Part shown: positions 44,943 through 56,748 of the stretch, in pieces
How positions within the stretch are numbered: the stretch's first letter is position 1
Layout: the number at the start of each line of letters is the position of its first letter
Assembly: GCA_029851415.1 (NCBI GenBank)
Contig: CM056742.1
Location: 58,034,454 to 58,098,453 of the forward strand
Source of the DNA: Eretmocerus hayati
Lineage: Eukaryota > Arthropoda > Insecta > Hymenoptera > Aphelinidae
Reading direction: 5' to 3'
Length of the DNA: 64,000 nucleotides
The notes under the pieces: model-generated
Databases searched by the model: none
What the model was told of the DNA's origin: nothing
What the model saw: the letters and a program-made list of their open reading frames with translations, nothing else
Made by a program: the position numbers and the translations under genes

Positions 44943-45975
44943 TTCTTCTTCTTAGGATTGCAACGGTTCAAACTTCCCGTTTAATAACTCAATTTGAAAT
45001 TAATTTTGTAACTTAGTAAACGCGTATTCAGTTGAGTCAAATCTTTAAAATTTTAGTTTAAGGTTTCAAATTATATTCTCATCAAAGATGTCCAAACCCT
45101 GAAAGAAAAAGAGTTGATTAATTTGTGGTATTCATGAGTGATGAAGAAATTTTAGCTTCATGCATAATTTTACAAAAAGTGTCAATCGGCAACACACCTT
45201 GGCTGTGAGGAAGAATACTTCACAAAATTCAGCAAGCATTGAGTTAAAATCCAAATTTCTTCATTTTTGGCTGCTGAGAGTTATCGGTGGATGTCCTGAT
45301 GACCCTTGTGGTCCCCGGGTCCTCCTCCGCAAGCTCCAGCATTTACCTATAAACCACAAAAACATATTACAATTATATTCTGGATCAGACTAGCATCTAG
45401 TTGTTATCAACTAAGATACGTATATTCACTCATGTTCATCCATCAGTCCATGCACCTAAAAAGTAGAGAATCCATTTGCGGATTTTGGGGTACTCACCTC
45501 ATATTCATAAATTCAACATGGAAACAGGTTCAAAATGGTCTCACATGATTGATGATGAGGCTGAAAACCTGTTAAAGCCATCCAGGTCCATCCAGAAGGC
45601 CCGAGACCAAGTTCGTAGTCGAACCAGACCTCCGTTCTTAAAAACCGCAAAAGAGGTCATCTGTAAAATTTGAGATAGAATTATTCTCGGTGCATGAGAG
45701 TTGGTGCATCTAAAAGCTAGTATTTTGCATAGCATTTTAAGCATATTCACTCATGCATTTAGTGTCAAGAAGCCCAAACTTGAGAAATTTTGGTGACTGC
45801 CAAAGACAGCCCCATGCTAATACATAGGGAAACCGGCTCCCATTCTAACCTTGTGCATGCAAGAAAACATCCTATTTAGGGAATATGAGGTCATAAAGAG
45901 TTGCCGGGGGACCTCATTTAAGTACTTCATGCAGAAAACAGCAAAAGAGAATACTCAGAGGTAAGTACTTACCCG

Positions 45976-46036
45976 ATTTTCGACGAGCGTTTTCACAGCC
46001 GACACGGCTTTGATTGGGACATGTAAGCCGACTCAG
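45976..46036 (-). CDS. Possible short first coding exon, unknown gene
   Basis: On the minus strand an ATG at 46036 opens MLMLSRLTCPNQ and runs to a strong splice donor G|GTAAGTA at about 45976. Upstream (46100-46650) is GC-rich sequence with a CT microsatellite at 46221-46243, as promoters can have. No homology recognised, and the exon is short, so this could be chance. Confidence 0.2.
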
Positions 46037-46220
46037 CATCAGCATGACACGTCGCCGCTGTTTTTTTGGTGGCTCCCTAAGGCAATTAGCTGCACAAAAC
46101 ACTTGTCACAACACTCACAGAGTTTTCACAATCCACTATAACACCAGGACAACTGCACTACATAAAGCCATCGCCGAAGCGCCGGGCACCACAACGAAGC
46201 AGACGACACCACTTGTTGCT

Positions 46221-46243
46221 GTCTCTCTCTCTCTCTCTCTCTC
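46221..46243. repeat. (CT)n microsatellite
   Basis: A run of CT dinucleotides with no interruption. Its counterpart in the 43.3-43.4 kb LTR region is part of a different element. Confidence 0.85.
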
Positions 46244-48965
46244 ATTCTGTGCGCAAGTGCCGAGTGGGCGTGCATTTGCAAGCACACAGTGATCAAAAAG
46301 CTCTTTACAGACAGATTGGAAAAGCAATTGCACGCTTTTACAATCTGTTCGTAAGAATCTTGTTCCAATTACCTGAGAGAGGGGGAAAACAGGGGCCATG
46401 TGAAAATATGAACAGAGACAGAAAAGTTTTCCCTTCTTTCCTCTCCTATTACGGTTGAAAGGGGGTGAGCACGGAAACCAGAAGGGCCCTGCCCTTTCCC
46501 TATAATCAAACCCAAGCCGCGCAAAGCGGCTGTCACGTGTAAATGTAATTTCGACTCTGCGCACGGCCGAGAGGTGGTTGAAATTCGACGGCGCGAGAGC
46601 TTGCGAGGTCGGAGACGAGCTCCGAAAGCGTCACTTACGTTCCAACCACCCACCAAGAGAATACTCCTCCTGAAAAAGAGCTCTTGGTTATTGGAAGTGG
46701 GTCAAGTGCGGACATTGTTGCACAACACATCAGTCCTGAGAATTCTGCGAGCTACAACGTCGTTCCAGCACCATATTCACCACGCATTTTGCAGCCGAAG
46801 CTTCCGGCAACTCCGAGCTACCTGCGGATCCTGTGATTTTTTCGTCGCTGCGACTCAACAGTGCGGATGCCTCCGTACTCTGACCAGTCCTCTCGCGACT
46901 GTAAGTTTTCATTACACTAACTAAAAAATACTAATACTACCTCATACCCTCTTCTGGTTGATGAATCCCTAATTAAACTTGATTAGAGGAGACCGCAGCT
47001 CGATTTTTCTCATTGATGCTAAGGCTTGATGGGGATTCTCTTGCAGCATAAAATCAACCAGACTCAATTCACCTGGCCCATATCATAGCTCAGCCCTGAT
47101 TTTCTCAATCAGAGGAGACTCGCTGTAGCAAAATCTATCGATGCCTGCGGCTTGATAGTAAAGTAGCTAAAGCAATAGCGAAGAGATAAAATCCTTTACA
47201 TCTTTCCTCTCTCCTGTGAAAAAAAGCTACATCCCTAGTACGCCTAGAGGAGGCAGATCCGCCATTTTGAAGCCTCCTGTATTGGAGCTTGCAAAAGAGG
47301 ATCCAGCTAATTCTCACACCTCATTTTCATGCTCTAACGGCGAAAATATCTCCAAATTTCTCATTTGGTAGAGACACTCGCTCATAGCACGTGAGCACAT
47401 ATAAGCTCACAGTGGCGCCGAGCAGAGCTGCCGTAGTTCATGAAAATATTTGGGCACCTTCTCGCAAGCTGTTTTCAGGAATAACACGACGCGCGAGTGA
47501 ACGACCCGCGCATCTTCTTTACTAGTCCCGTGTATTCTCCCGACCGGGAATTTTGCGGAAAAATCGTAGATTTCCCAACGTATGGGGAAGCTAGTGGGCT
47601 TGTAAAGAAAAATAACGTAGTCAGTACTTACTTTTATGTACTCTTCGAATACACGCGCGTTGCAGCTTGTAGTGTCTCGTGCACACAAAAACCAACCTTT
47701 TGGTTTGAAAATCAGTAGTGTCGAGTTGTCCAGGATTTTCCGGCCCATCTGGCAACGACATTCTTTACAACTTGATCCAGTAATTTATGATTACAGTTTG
47801 ACATTAATTAAGTTAAATTTTCCTAATTTCGATTGCAAAATTATTATCTTTGACTTTCATCCTATAATTTCTAGAATAGTGATAATGAAGTTTGTTATTG
47901 AATTTATTATCCATCGAATTTAATTGTGTGTAATATGAATAAAACCAGTCAATGCAAAACGCATTTACCAAGCTTCGTTATGTATAGACCCTGACATAAC
48001 CATAACCCAGTGAGTGACCCAATTATTTGAATAATTATTCTTTCCAATTATATCTTTTATTTCATAAAAGAAAATAACGGTGCTCGCGATAAATCTATAT
48101 TATTTCATTGAGCATTATTTGAGCAAGTCGTTTTTTTCTTCATTTCATAAAATAATCTATTGGCCATTCTGAACCGATTTTCTTGTTTGATTTTTTTTAA
48201 TCGATGATTTTGTGCTCATTATCAATTAATTATTTATTTGAACGAACAAATGCACCTTCTTATTTTTTTGATTTGAACGAGAGAATTACCAAGGCCAAGA
48301 AACTACCGTCAACCAGCATCAGGCGAGGTAGGTCTCACCGCCAGGCAGCTGCAGAGTGGAAATTCATACTCTCTCTTTATTTATTAAAAATACGACGTTG
48401 CAGGATAGGTTGAGATTGGATTTCATGGTACAAGATTGACGGTAAGCATTCATTTTTTGATAAGATGAGAGGAATTACTTCATTCTTTCAAGTGATATTG
48501 GATCCATACACGACTCTGTAAATCATTCGTACGTCACGATCATGAAAATTAAGCTTAAATGACTCTTTGAAATGTAAAGATCGGTTGCAGATTATTGATG
48601 TGAATCGTATATGTTTTTGGGACTCCTTATGTTAGAGGGAGTGAGTAGACACAGGAGGGTGCAGTTCGGGACTTTCCCCGAACTACATGATTTTTCATTC
48701 AATTTTATGAGATTCATGAATTCATACAATATGATAACCAATCAGATTGATATTATACTAGAGGATATGATATGAGTATCACAATCGTAGCCTATATATC
48801 TATCTTAGCTATCTATGTTGTGACTTGGTGATCCACTGAAGCCTAATGCTTTATTCGATGAATTTTCCTCAAATGATAATGAGCAAAATTTCATTACTCC
48901 ACAAGATTTGAACTTCAATCACGTTTTCGATTCGCTCTGAATCTAACTGCTTACTGGCGAAATCG
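46244..48965. other. No recognised gene
   Basis: Frames up to ~115 codons occur (46574-46924 plus; 47407-47748 minus) but show no family motifs or convincing splice pairs. Composition changes from GC-rich (46.2-47.8 kb) to strongly AT-rich (47.8-48.9 kb). A sequence near 48315 (GCGAG|GTAGGTC, plus) resembles a splice donor without a supported exon. Confidence 0.35.
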
Positions 48966-49391
48966 TGATGGAAAATTTTTGTATGAATGTTGCGGCGAAC
49001 TTAGAATACCGATTTATCATCCTCGCTTCGTGTTTGAGTGACGGAATTGAGTCAAGAAGGGGGAGTGTATTATGTTCGAAGTGGAAATGTAACTCTTCAT
49101 CACAGAGGTTGTAGGAGACATGATCAGATGAGACTGACACGTCGATCTGGGCTCCCAGTGTCGGGGCCAGAGCGATGCTCAGATCAGAGTAAATCCAGCA
49201 ACATGTTTCAAAAGAGTGGTGTTAGTGTCGTGTTGTTTTTTACAATAGCTGGGCAACAGGGAGTCACACTCTGTCGCACTTGGAAATGAGAAACTCAACT
49301 CCCATATGAGCCAAGGCATTATGTGCTGTTGCAACTCGTAAAAGTGTGGTGTGGTAGTTTTTGAGCACGTGTGACGAGGATGATTCGATAT
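48966..49391 (-). repeat. 0.43 kb duplicated segment, copy 2
   Basis: Partner of 44516-44942. Sequence shared up to GACGAGGATGATTCGATAT, then unrelated. On the minus strand the frame LGAQIDVSVSSDHVS is kept. Confidence 0.65.
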
Positions 49392-49729
49392 CTTTCTCCT
49401 GAGGAAAGCTTTGAATCGGATTCTATGCCAAGAGATTAAAGCGAGAGTATTTGATTTCTGATTAATGAGAGGAAATGGCTTGAATTTTTTCAGTGATATT
49501 GAATTCATACGCATATCCGTGAATTATTCGCAGTTCGGATGAATAATAAAATTGAACATGTTTGTAGTAAGATATAAGAAGATTCCGTATTATCTAAATA
49601 TATTGTACAGAAAATTGTGGTTTAAATTATGGAATACACTTTCTCTGATTTCGAAATTTCAAGTTGTACGAGAAGATCATACAGCTTAGCACTCACGTAT
49701 GATTCCTTGGAAGATGTCTCCAAACTTAC

Positions 49730-49897
49730 TTTGGTGGGTTCTTCTCGTTGTTCTCCAAACATGCCATCCTTCCTTCTGCTGTGATACAAGTAATTATGTT
49801 CTAGTTCTTCAGTGTTATCCCATCGAAACGACTGTGAATGATTCGTAATTGATGATGTTTTTGATTTCTCTTCTGTACACTCCAAATCGATTCTAGT
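49730..49897 (-). CDS. Candidate internal exon, unknown host gene
   Basis: A 168-base (56-codon) open segment with a good acceptor (TTGTTTTACAG before 49897) and a strong donor (AAA|GTAAGTTT after 49730), symmetrical phase 0-0. It reads TRIDLECTEEKSKTSS ... FRWDNTEELEHNYLYHSRRK ... EEPTK, a hydrophilic charged segment with no recognisable domain. It lies on the same strand as, and 3' of, the DPP6/10-like exon at 56.6 kb, with matching phase, so it could be an exon of that gene. I do not recognise the sequence in that family, so an independent gene is equally possible. Confidence 0.45.
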
Positions 49898-50107
49898 CTG
49901 TAAAACAAATTAGAGTACATTATGAAACTTTCGAGATATTAATAGAAACTTACATGATGAATCGGCAGGTGTATGTATTGCTTTCTATAGTATTGTGTAG
50001 TACACCTATGGAGGGTCAAATGTCATGTGACGTGAGAGAATGGATGTTTGAAACCGATCAATGGTTTTTTTATGACAGAGATTATGTTTGAGATATATAT
50101 GCTCCCC

Positions 50108-51815
50108 AGTCTCTGGTTCATTGTCAGAGATAAAGTCAGTCTTGGAATATTGAATTGGAGTTCGAATCATGTCTGCTAGGATCTCTGCATTATAGAAGGA
50201 TGAATTCAAGTTCAGTCATCTGAATCCATTGGGAATTACTTGAGTTCTAAAGGTTTTGTGAACAAAAGTTAGAAAGTTAGTTTATGAATCTTGTTGTACT
50301 CAAAATGTATTGAATGAATACAGAATGTCACTGTTCTGTTTGGGCCTGAAAACCATTTCTGATCATTCGGGTTTTTCGATTCAAAGTTCCAGTCCCAAAA
50401 TCTTAGAATACTTGGTCAAAATGGCGTTTACGGATCATTTTCAGAGACAAAGTCAATCTTGGAATATTGAATTGAATTTGAAATCATGTCTGACAAGATC
50501 CCTGTATTTTAGAGGGATGATTTCATGTCCAATTATCTGAATCCGTTGAAACTTGGTTGAGTTCTGTAGATTTTGTGATCAAAATTTAGAAAGTTATATT
50601 GCGAATTTTATTGTCCTCAAGGTGCATTGATAGAATACAGAGTGAAATTGTTCTGTATGGGCCTCCAAAGTATTCCTGATCATTCAGGTTTTTCTATTCA
50701 AAGTTGCAGTTCCATTATCTTAGAATACTTGGTCAAAATGGCGTATCCGGGTCATTTTCAGAGATAAAGTCAATCTTGAAATATTGAATTGGAGTTTCAA
50801 TCATGTCTGCTGAGATCCCTGTATTTTAGAGGGATGATTTCATGTTCAGTTATCTGAATCCGTTGAAATTTGGTTGAGTTCTAAAGGTTTTTTGATCAAC
50901 ATTTGGAAACTTATATTGGAAATTTTATTGTCCTCAAGATGTATTGATGAAATACAGTGTGAAATTGTTCTGTATGGGCCTCCAAACCATCTCTGATCAT
51001 TCAGGTTTTTCTATTCAAAGTTCCAGTTCCAATATCTTAGAATACTTGGTCAAAATAGCGTATCCGGGTCATTTTCAGAGATGAAGTCAATCTTGGAACA
51101 TTGAATTGGAGTTTAAATCGTGCTAGAATCCCTGCATTTTAGAAGGATGAATTCAAGTTCAGTCATCTGAAGCTGTTGGGAATTACTTGAGTTCTAAAGG
51201 TTTTGTAAACAAAAGTTAGAAAGTTAGTTTATGAATCGTGTTGTCCTCAGGATGTATTGAATGAATACAGAATGTGAGTATTTTGTTTGACCCTGTTAAC
51301 CAGTTCTGATCATTCTAATGATGTTAATCATGGTTCCAATTTCAATACCCTACAATACTTGGTAAAAATTATGTATCCGGGTCACTTTGAGAGATAGAGT
51401 CAGGCTTGGAATATTGAATCGGAGTTCAAATCATGTCCGCTAAGATCCCTGCATTTCAGAGGGATGATTTCATGTTCATTTACCTCAATCCGTTGGAAAT
51501 TACTTGAGTTCCAAAGGTTTCGTGAACAAAATTTAGAAAGTTAGTTTATGAATTTTGTTGTACTCAAGATGTATTGAACAAATACTGAATGTAACTATTC
51601 TGTTTGGGCCTCTGAATCAGTTCTGGTTATTCTAATGATTCTAGTCAATGTTCCAGTTTCAATATCCTAGAATATTTGGTCAAAATGACGCATACGGGTC
51701 ATCTTCAGCGATAAAGTCAGTCTTGGAATATTGAATTGGAGTTCAAAGCATGCCCGCTAAGATTCCTGTATTCCAGAGGGACGATCCCATGTCCAAATTT
51801 TGGGATCAGTTGAGA
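50108..51815. repeat. ~315 bp tandem repeat array
   Basis: Five and a half units. The anchor CAGAGATAAAGTCAATCTTG occurs near 50128, 50442, 50758, 51076, 51389 and 51708 (spacing 313-319). Other conserved unit blocks are GAATACTTGGTCAAAATGGC, TGTTCTGTTTGGGCCT and GAGGGATGATTTCATGT. Units differ by many point changes and few indels. No ORF spans more than a quarter of a unit. Confidence 0.9.
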
Positions 51816-52075
51816 ATTGATAAATTTGTATTTTCTGAAGTATTCCTAAAATTGAAATCTGGAGTCCCTGATGATACTAATTTTCCAAAAGTTCATGTGT
51901 TCATTCAATTTTAATCAAGTCAACTGAATTGCATCTGTGGTTTCCAAGTATAGAAACACATTATTTCCAAAGGCCTCTAATGTATGTGAGAGGGGCCCTA
52001 TGTCAAGACCTCTGATAATATCAGTATGCAAGAGGGGTACAATATATCTATATACATAAGGTATATATATATCCA

Positions 52076-52147
52076 CCTTTGTAAACAGTGTTGATGTGTG
52101 TGTGTGTTCACACATATACATCAACAATCAGTGTATGTTTACAAAGG
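52076..52147. repeat. 72 bp palindrome with internal (GT)n
   Basis: Ends are CCTTTGTAAACA and TGTTTACAAAGG, with a second inner pair GTTGATGT / ACATCAAC. A small foldback between the two tandem arrays. Confidence 0.6.
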
Positions 52148-52264
52148 TTAGAGTGTGCGGCTGGTGAAACGCTTGCTGATCATCACTTTGGTGATCGCAG
52201 GGGTGCCACCATAAGTTACTAGGGCTGATCTGATATAGCGGCAGACCACGGCCTCGCCTTAAGA

Positions 52265-53866
52265 AGATAAATCATCACAAGCGGAATTCCGTTATCACTC
52301 TCGAAAATCTTAGTCGCTCTCGTCGATACTTAATGATCAGAATGGTTCGAAAATAACCGTCCCATATTTGGATTGCGCCGACTATGGTTCAGGATAATGA
52401 ATCAGCAAGGGGAGGACCTTTGCATCTCATCCACATAACTGATGGCTCGATCCGCCCGGACCATTATTCGATCACGATTTTGCTATGGGCAACCCGAATT
52501 CTCCGCATCAACAACAAATTGTCCAAAAATGTTGGAAGAACGTCTCATCGTCGCATCACGTAGGTCGCGGGTTAGGGAGATGAACCATTAGACGTAGAAT
52601 TTTCCCATATTTCGCGTAGAACTGATACCGCGATACGCAGAGGCCAACAATCTATCACATTCTCACTTGGGTGAATCTCAGTCATCCTCAACGACAACGA
52701 GTGACTAGAATTACTCGAAAAAATCGTCCCATTCTTGGATTGCGTTGACTGCGGGTTGGAATAATGAATCATCGCAGGTAGGTTTTTTGCAATCCATCTA
52801 CGAAACTGTTACGTCAATCCGCACAGGCCTCCAATTCATCACACTCTCGCTCTGGGCAGTTCGGATCCTCCGCTCACCAAAAAATTCGACGGATATTTGG
52901 AAAAAAGTCTCATTCTCACCCCGCGTGGGTCGCAAATCAGGGAGATAATTCATCTTACGAGTAATTTTCGCACTCTCCGCGGAAAACCGATTTCGCGATC
53001 CACACAGACCTTCAATGTATCATATCATCAATATGGGGAATCTCAGACACTCATATCGACATGAGATGATTACAATTATTAAAAAAAGCTTCCCATCTTT
53101 GTATCGCGTCTACTGCAGGTTGGAATGATGAATTATCGGTGGTAGAACTTCTGCATTCTATGCACAAAACTGATACTACGTTCCGCACAGGCCTTCTATT
53201 CATCACACTCTTACTCTGGGCAATCCGAATCCTCCACATTACCAACAAATCGACCGGATATTTGAAAAACCGTCTCATCCTCGCATCGCATGGGGGGGGG
53301 GGGGGGGGGTCGAGAGGATAACTCATCACAGGCGGAATCTTTTCACACTGCGCGAATAACTCATACCACAATCTCCACAGGCCTACAGTCCACCACATTC
53401 CCACTCTGGAAAATCTCAGTCGCTCTCGTCGACACTGAATAATTGGAATTATCCGAAAATAACCATCCCATATTTAAATCGCGCCGACTGCGGTTGCGGA
53501 TAATGAATGATCCCGTATAGAATCTCCGTACCTCACGCACAGAAGTGGTACCTCGATCAGCACAGACCATCATTCGATCACCATTCCGCTCTAGGCAACC
53601 CGAATTCTCCGCATTAGCAACAAATAGTCCAACAATTTTGACAAAAGTCTAATCCTCGCATCGTGTAGGTCGCGGGTTAGGGAGATAAACCATCAGAATC
53701 GTAATTTTTTCACACCCCGTGAAAAACTGATACCAACGATCCGCAGAGGTCTACAATCTATCACATTCTCACATGGAAAATCCCAGTCACTATCGACACC
53801 AAATAACTAAAGTTATTCGAAAAACCCGTCCCATCTTCGGATCGCCTCGAGTGCGAGTTGATGTAA
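52265..53866. repeat. ~366 bp tandem repeat array
   Basis: About 4.4 units anchored on CGTCCCAT.TTTGGATTGCG near 52359, 52725, 53090, 53462 and 53826 (spacing 364-372). Unrelated to the neighbouring 315 bp array. One unit contains an 18-base G-run at about 53291-53308 absent from the others. Confidence 0.88.
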
Positions 53867-54163
53867 CACTGCCCAACAAAATTTTGGGTCTGAAATGATG
53901 CATGGACCGGACAATGATATCCTTGTGTATTTTTCGACGCTCAAACCAAATCTAAGCTCAGATTTGCGCCTACGCGTCAGGATATTTTTGAAATAATACG
54001 AACTGATTCTCCAGAAAACAGCGTTTTTCACGTTTTCCGCTGATTTTGTAAACTGAAGGTCTCTGAGCCAGGGAGTATAGATGGATCGAAATGCATATCA
54101 AAATGTGTTACCCTACGTATTTTGACCCGCTGAACACGGTCCTGATGTTTTTAGAGCACTATA

Positions 54164-55631
54164 CAGTACCTTTCATAAATAATGGATCATATATACCTGC
54201 ACTATTTTGATGATATCTCCGGCCCCCGTGGGTTTACAGAAATTTTGAAAAAACCATCTTGAAGATCTTGAAGAAACCATTCAATCCATGTGATGCGGAA
54301 AATTTTTTTGGATTTTTTCATGCCTCAAAATCGATTATGAAAATTGAAAAATTTTCCACTTCAATCAATCACCTGTCATTTTTAAGGAAGTGGCTCGATC
54401 AAAAAAATTCTCTCGGCATCTTGTAGCTTTCTTCAAGACCTTGGAAATTCTTTTTTCAAAATTTTTCTACGACCTTCCTGGTCCAAATTAGAACCATATT
54501 GCGATTGACATGTTACGCGTGCGAATGCATATAATTGATGAAAGACGAGTAGGCCTGATATTTTCATTTTTCCATTCGCCAGTCAGAAAATCATCATTCG
54601 AAACTGTGATGAAACATATTTTCTATGTAAAATTGTCTGAATTTTTAGAAAATGAAGTCAGAATCCCTCTAGGGGGCGACCGAAGCAAGTTATGAGTAAT
54701 TTTTCATCGAGAATTTAGATTTTCTGGGGTAATTCTGTTTTTACGAGCTTTTAAAATTCGCCATTCACTACAAAACTCTGATCTCGGCATGATGGATGGG
54801 TTTTGTGGATTGTTATCGATCATATGGTATGTGGACAAAAACGATTGCAACACAAATACTGGTTACTGTCCGTACTTTAGTTGAAAATGTGGAGTATTGA
54901 GGCTATTTGATCGCTACCAACCAACGAGGAGAATCTATTCCATACAAAGTTCGTTTTTGTCCACATACCATATGATCGATATCGATCCACAAAACCCATC
55001 CATCATGCCGAGATCAGAGTTTTGTAGTGAATGGCGAATTTTAAAAGCTCGTAAAAACAGAATTACCCGAGAAAATCTAAATTCTCGATGAAAAATTACT
55101 CATAACTTGCTTCGGTCACCCCCTAGAGGAATTCTGACTTCATTTTCTAAAAATTCAGACAATTTTACATAGAAAATATGTTTCATCACAGTTTCGAATG
55201 ATGATTTTCTGACTGGCGAATGGAAAAATGAAAATATCAGGCCTACTCGTCTTTCATCAATTATATGCGTTCGCACGCGTAACATGTCAATCGCAATATG
55301 GTTCTAATTTGGACCAGGAAGGTCGTAGAAAAATTTTGAAAAAAGAATTTCCAAGGTCTTGAAGAAAGCTACAAGATGCCGAAAGAATTTTTTTGATCGA
55401 GCCACTTCCTTAAAAATGACAGGTGATTGATTGAAGTGGAAAATTTTTCAATTTTCATCATCGATTTTGAGGCATGAAAAAATCCAAAAAAATTTTTTGC
55501 ATCACATAAATCGAAAGGTTTCTCCAAGACCTTCAAGATGCTTTTTTCAAAATTTCTGTAAACCCAAGGGGACCGGAGATATCATCAAAATAGTGCAGGT
55601 ATGTATGATCCATTATTTATGAAAGGTACTG
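54164..55631. mobile_element. 1.47 kb hairpin element with TA target duplication
   Basis: Two ~681 bp arms (54164-54844 and 54951-55631) are near-perfect inverted copies around a 106 bp loop. The ends read CAGTACCTTTCATAAATAAT and its reverse complement, and each side is flanked by TA (54162-54163; 55632-55633), as in Tc1/mariner insertions. By eye only a few per cent of positions differ between arms and there is almost no length change. Neither arm encodes a transposase; matching 61-codon frames on the two strands are consequences of the symmetry. Non-autonomous long-TIR element; the Tc1/mariner assignment is inference from CAG ends and TA. Confidence 0.82.
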
Positions 55632-55633
55632 TA

Positions 55634-56586
55634 CATATTGCAATCTTAAAGCCGTATGAGCTCATCAGACCACCGAGTATTGAGAAAAAAAGTCTAATCT
55701 GGCAATAAATCGCTTAAAATAACAAACAATCGATTTGAATCGAATGATGTCGATCGGTGTTCTTAATATCACCACCCCCAACTTAACAGGTCTCTAATTT
55801 GCGGCCGATTCAACAATATTCAACACCATCTTGAGTTCACGCTGGGACCCATTCCAGAAGCGGTGGAATGAGCTTAGATGTATAGAATTCAGGTTAAAAA
55901 GAACATAAGTGTCCCAAATTGATGGAGGAGTAACACAAAAAGAAATTAAAGACAGAATATTACCTCAACGTATGGCGTACGTATCACGTCACGAACGATA
56001 CGCAAATGCGATATGGGAGATATGCGTGAGACGCCAAAACGGAGCTTTCGCGATACGACTTCCAAAGTTGATTTGCAAAATGACCAGGGCCTGAATCCTC
56101 CATTCGCCTATGCAATTCGGATCGGACAAGCAATTTGCTTAACTCTTTTCAGGGCTTGCCAATAATTCTGGATGACCGATATATAGTCACACGAATGACC
56201 GAGGCCTACATTGTACAAACCCCTTTCCGGTTCAACATTCTTACAACTCGGACCTTCGAACGATCAGCATGGCTTCCAATTCCTGCAACATGGGATCAGC
56301 CATTTCAGAAGGGACGCGCCACACCATCCACCGCTGCGGGGGTCCGTCTCGCACTACCCCGGTGCACGGTGCTCGCGGGAAACCTAGACCACTCCCCACC
56401 CACCTCTGCGGAGGTCGTCTCGCGTTACCTGCCTATAGACTACTTTAGTTCAAGGTGGGGGGCTGAACATCTTAGAAACAGGCAATATCCAACCCGTTGG
56501 ATGAGCGGGAACGCCTCTCGGATACCAGGTTCATTCTGAGTCGGAGATATGATTGAGCTAGAGTGAATTCCAGATGCCAAACTTAC
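55634..56586. other. No recognised gene
   Basis: A 134-codon plus-strand frame (56135-56539) lies antisense and adjacent to the DPP6/10-like exon. It has no recognisable motifs and no splice context, so I do not call it. Confidence 0.35.
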
Positions 56587-56748
56587 ATCAGCCATCCGGA
56601 GTCGCCCACCTTTGATTCTTGGGCCTTCTTCTGGTGGCGTTAACAAAGCCACCGAGGTCACTATCAAGGCAAGGACCAGTATAATGACTAGAAGGGCAAT
56701 CAAAATCCCGCGCCAGTTTCTTTTATTTGGGTTTGTTGATACAAGCTC
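56587..56748 (-). CDS. DPP6/DPP10-like protein, transmembrane exon
   Basis: A 162-base exon (54 codons, phase 0-0) bounded on the minus strand by acceptor TTTTCCAG before 56748 and donor GTAAGT after 56587. It reads [20 protein letters not shown], then [19 protein letters not shown]: a short basic cytoplasmic stretch with the RNWRGI motif, one hydrophobic membrane span and the start of the extracellular side. This is the pattern of the type II anchor of the dipeptidyl peptidase IV family branch that includes DPP6 and DPP10, auxiliary subunits of Kv4 potassium channels in vertebrates. The catalytic-like beta-propeller and hydrolase domains would be on further exons outside or beyond what I can detect. 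The only host exon I can assign. Confidence 0.75.

Noticed and set aside
44516..49391. The 0.43 kb direct repeats as LTRs of a 4.9 kb retrotransposon
   Set aside because: The ends lack TG...CA, no primer-binding site or polypurine tract is next to them, and the interior has no gag or pol.
54510..55285. Two nearly identical 61-codon frames on opposite strands
   Set aside because: They are the same sequence seen in the two arms of the hairpin element. Conservation follows from the palindrome, not from coding.
56135..56539. 134-codon plus-strand ORF as a gene
   Set aside because: No family resemblance and no splice sites. It lies next to and antisense to the host exon region.
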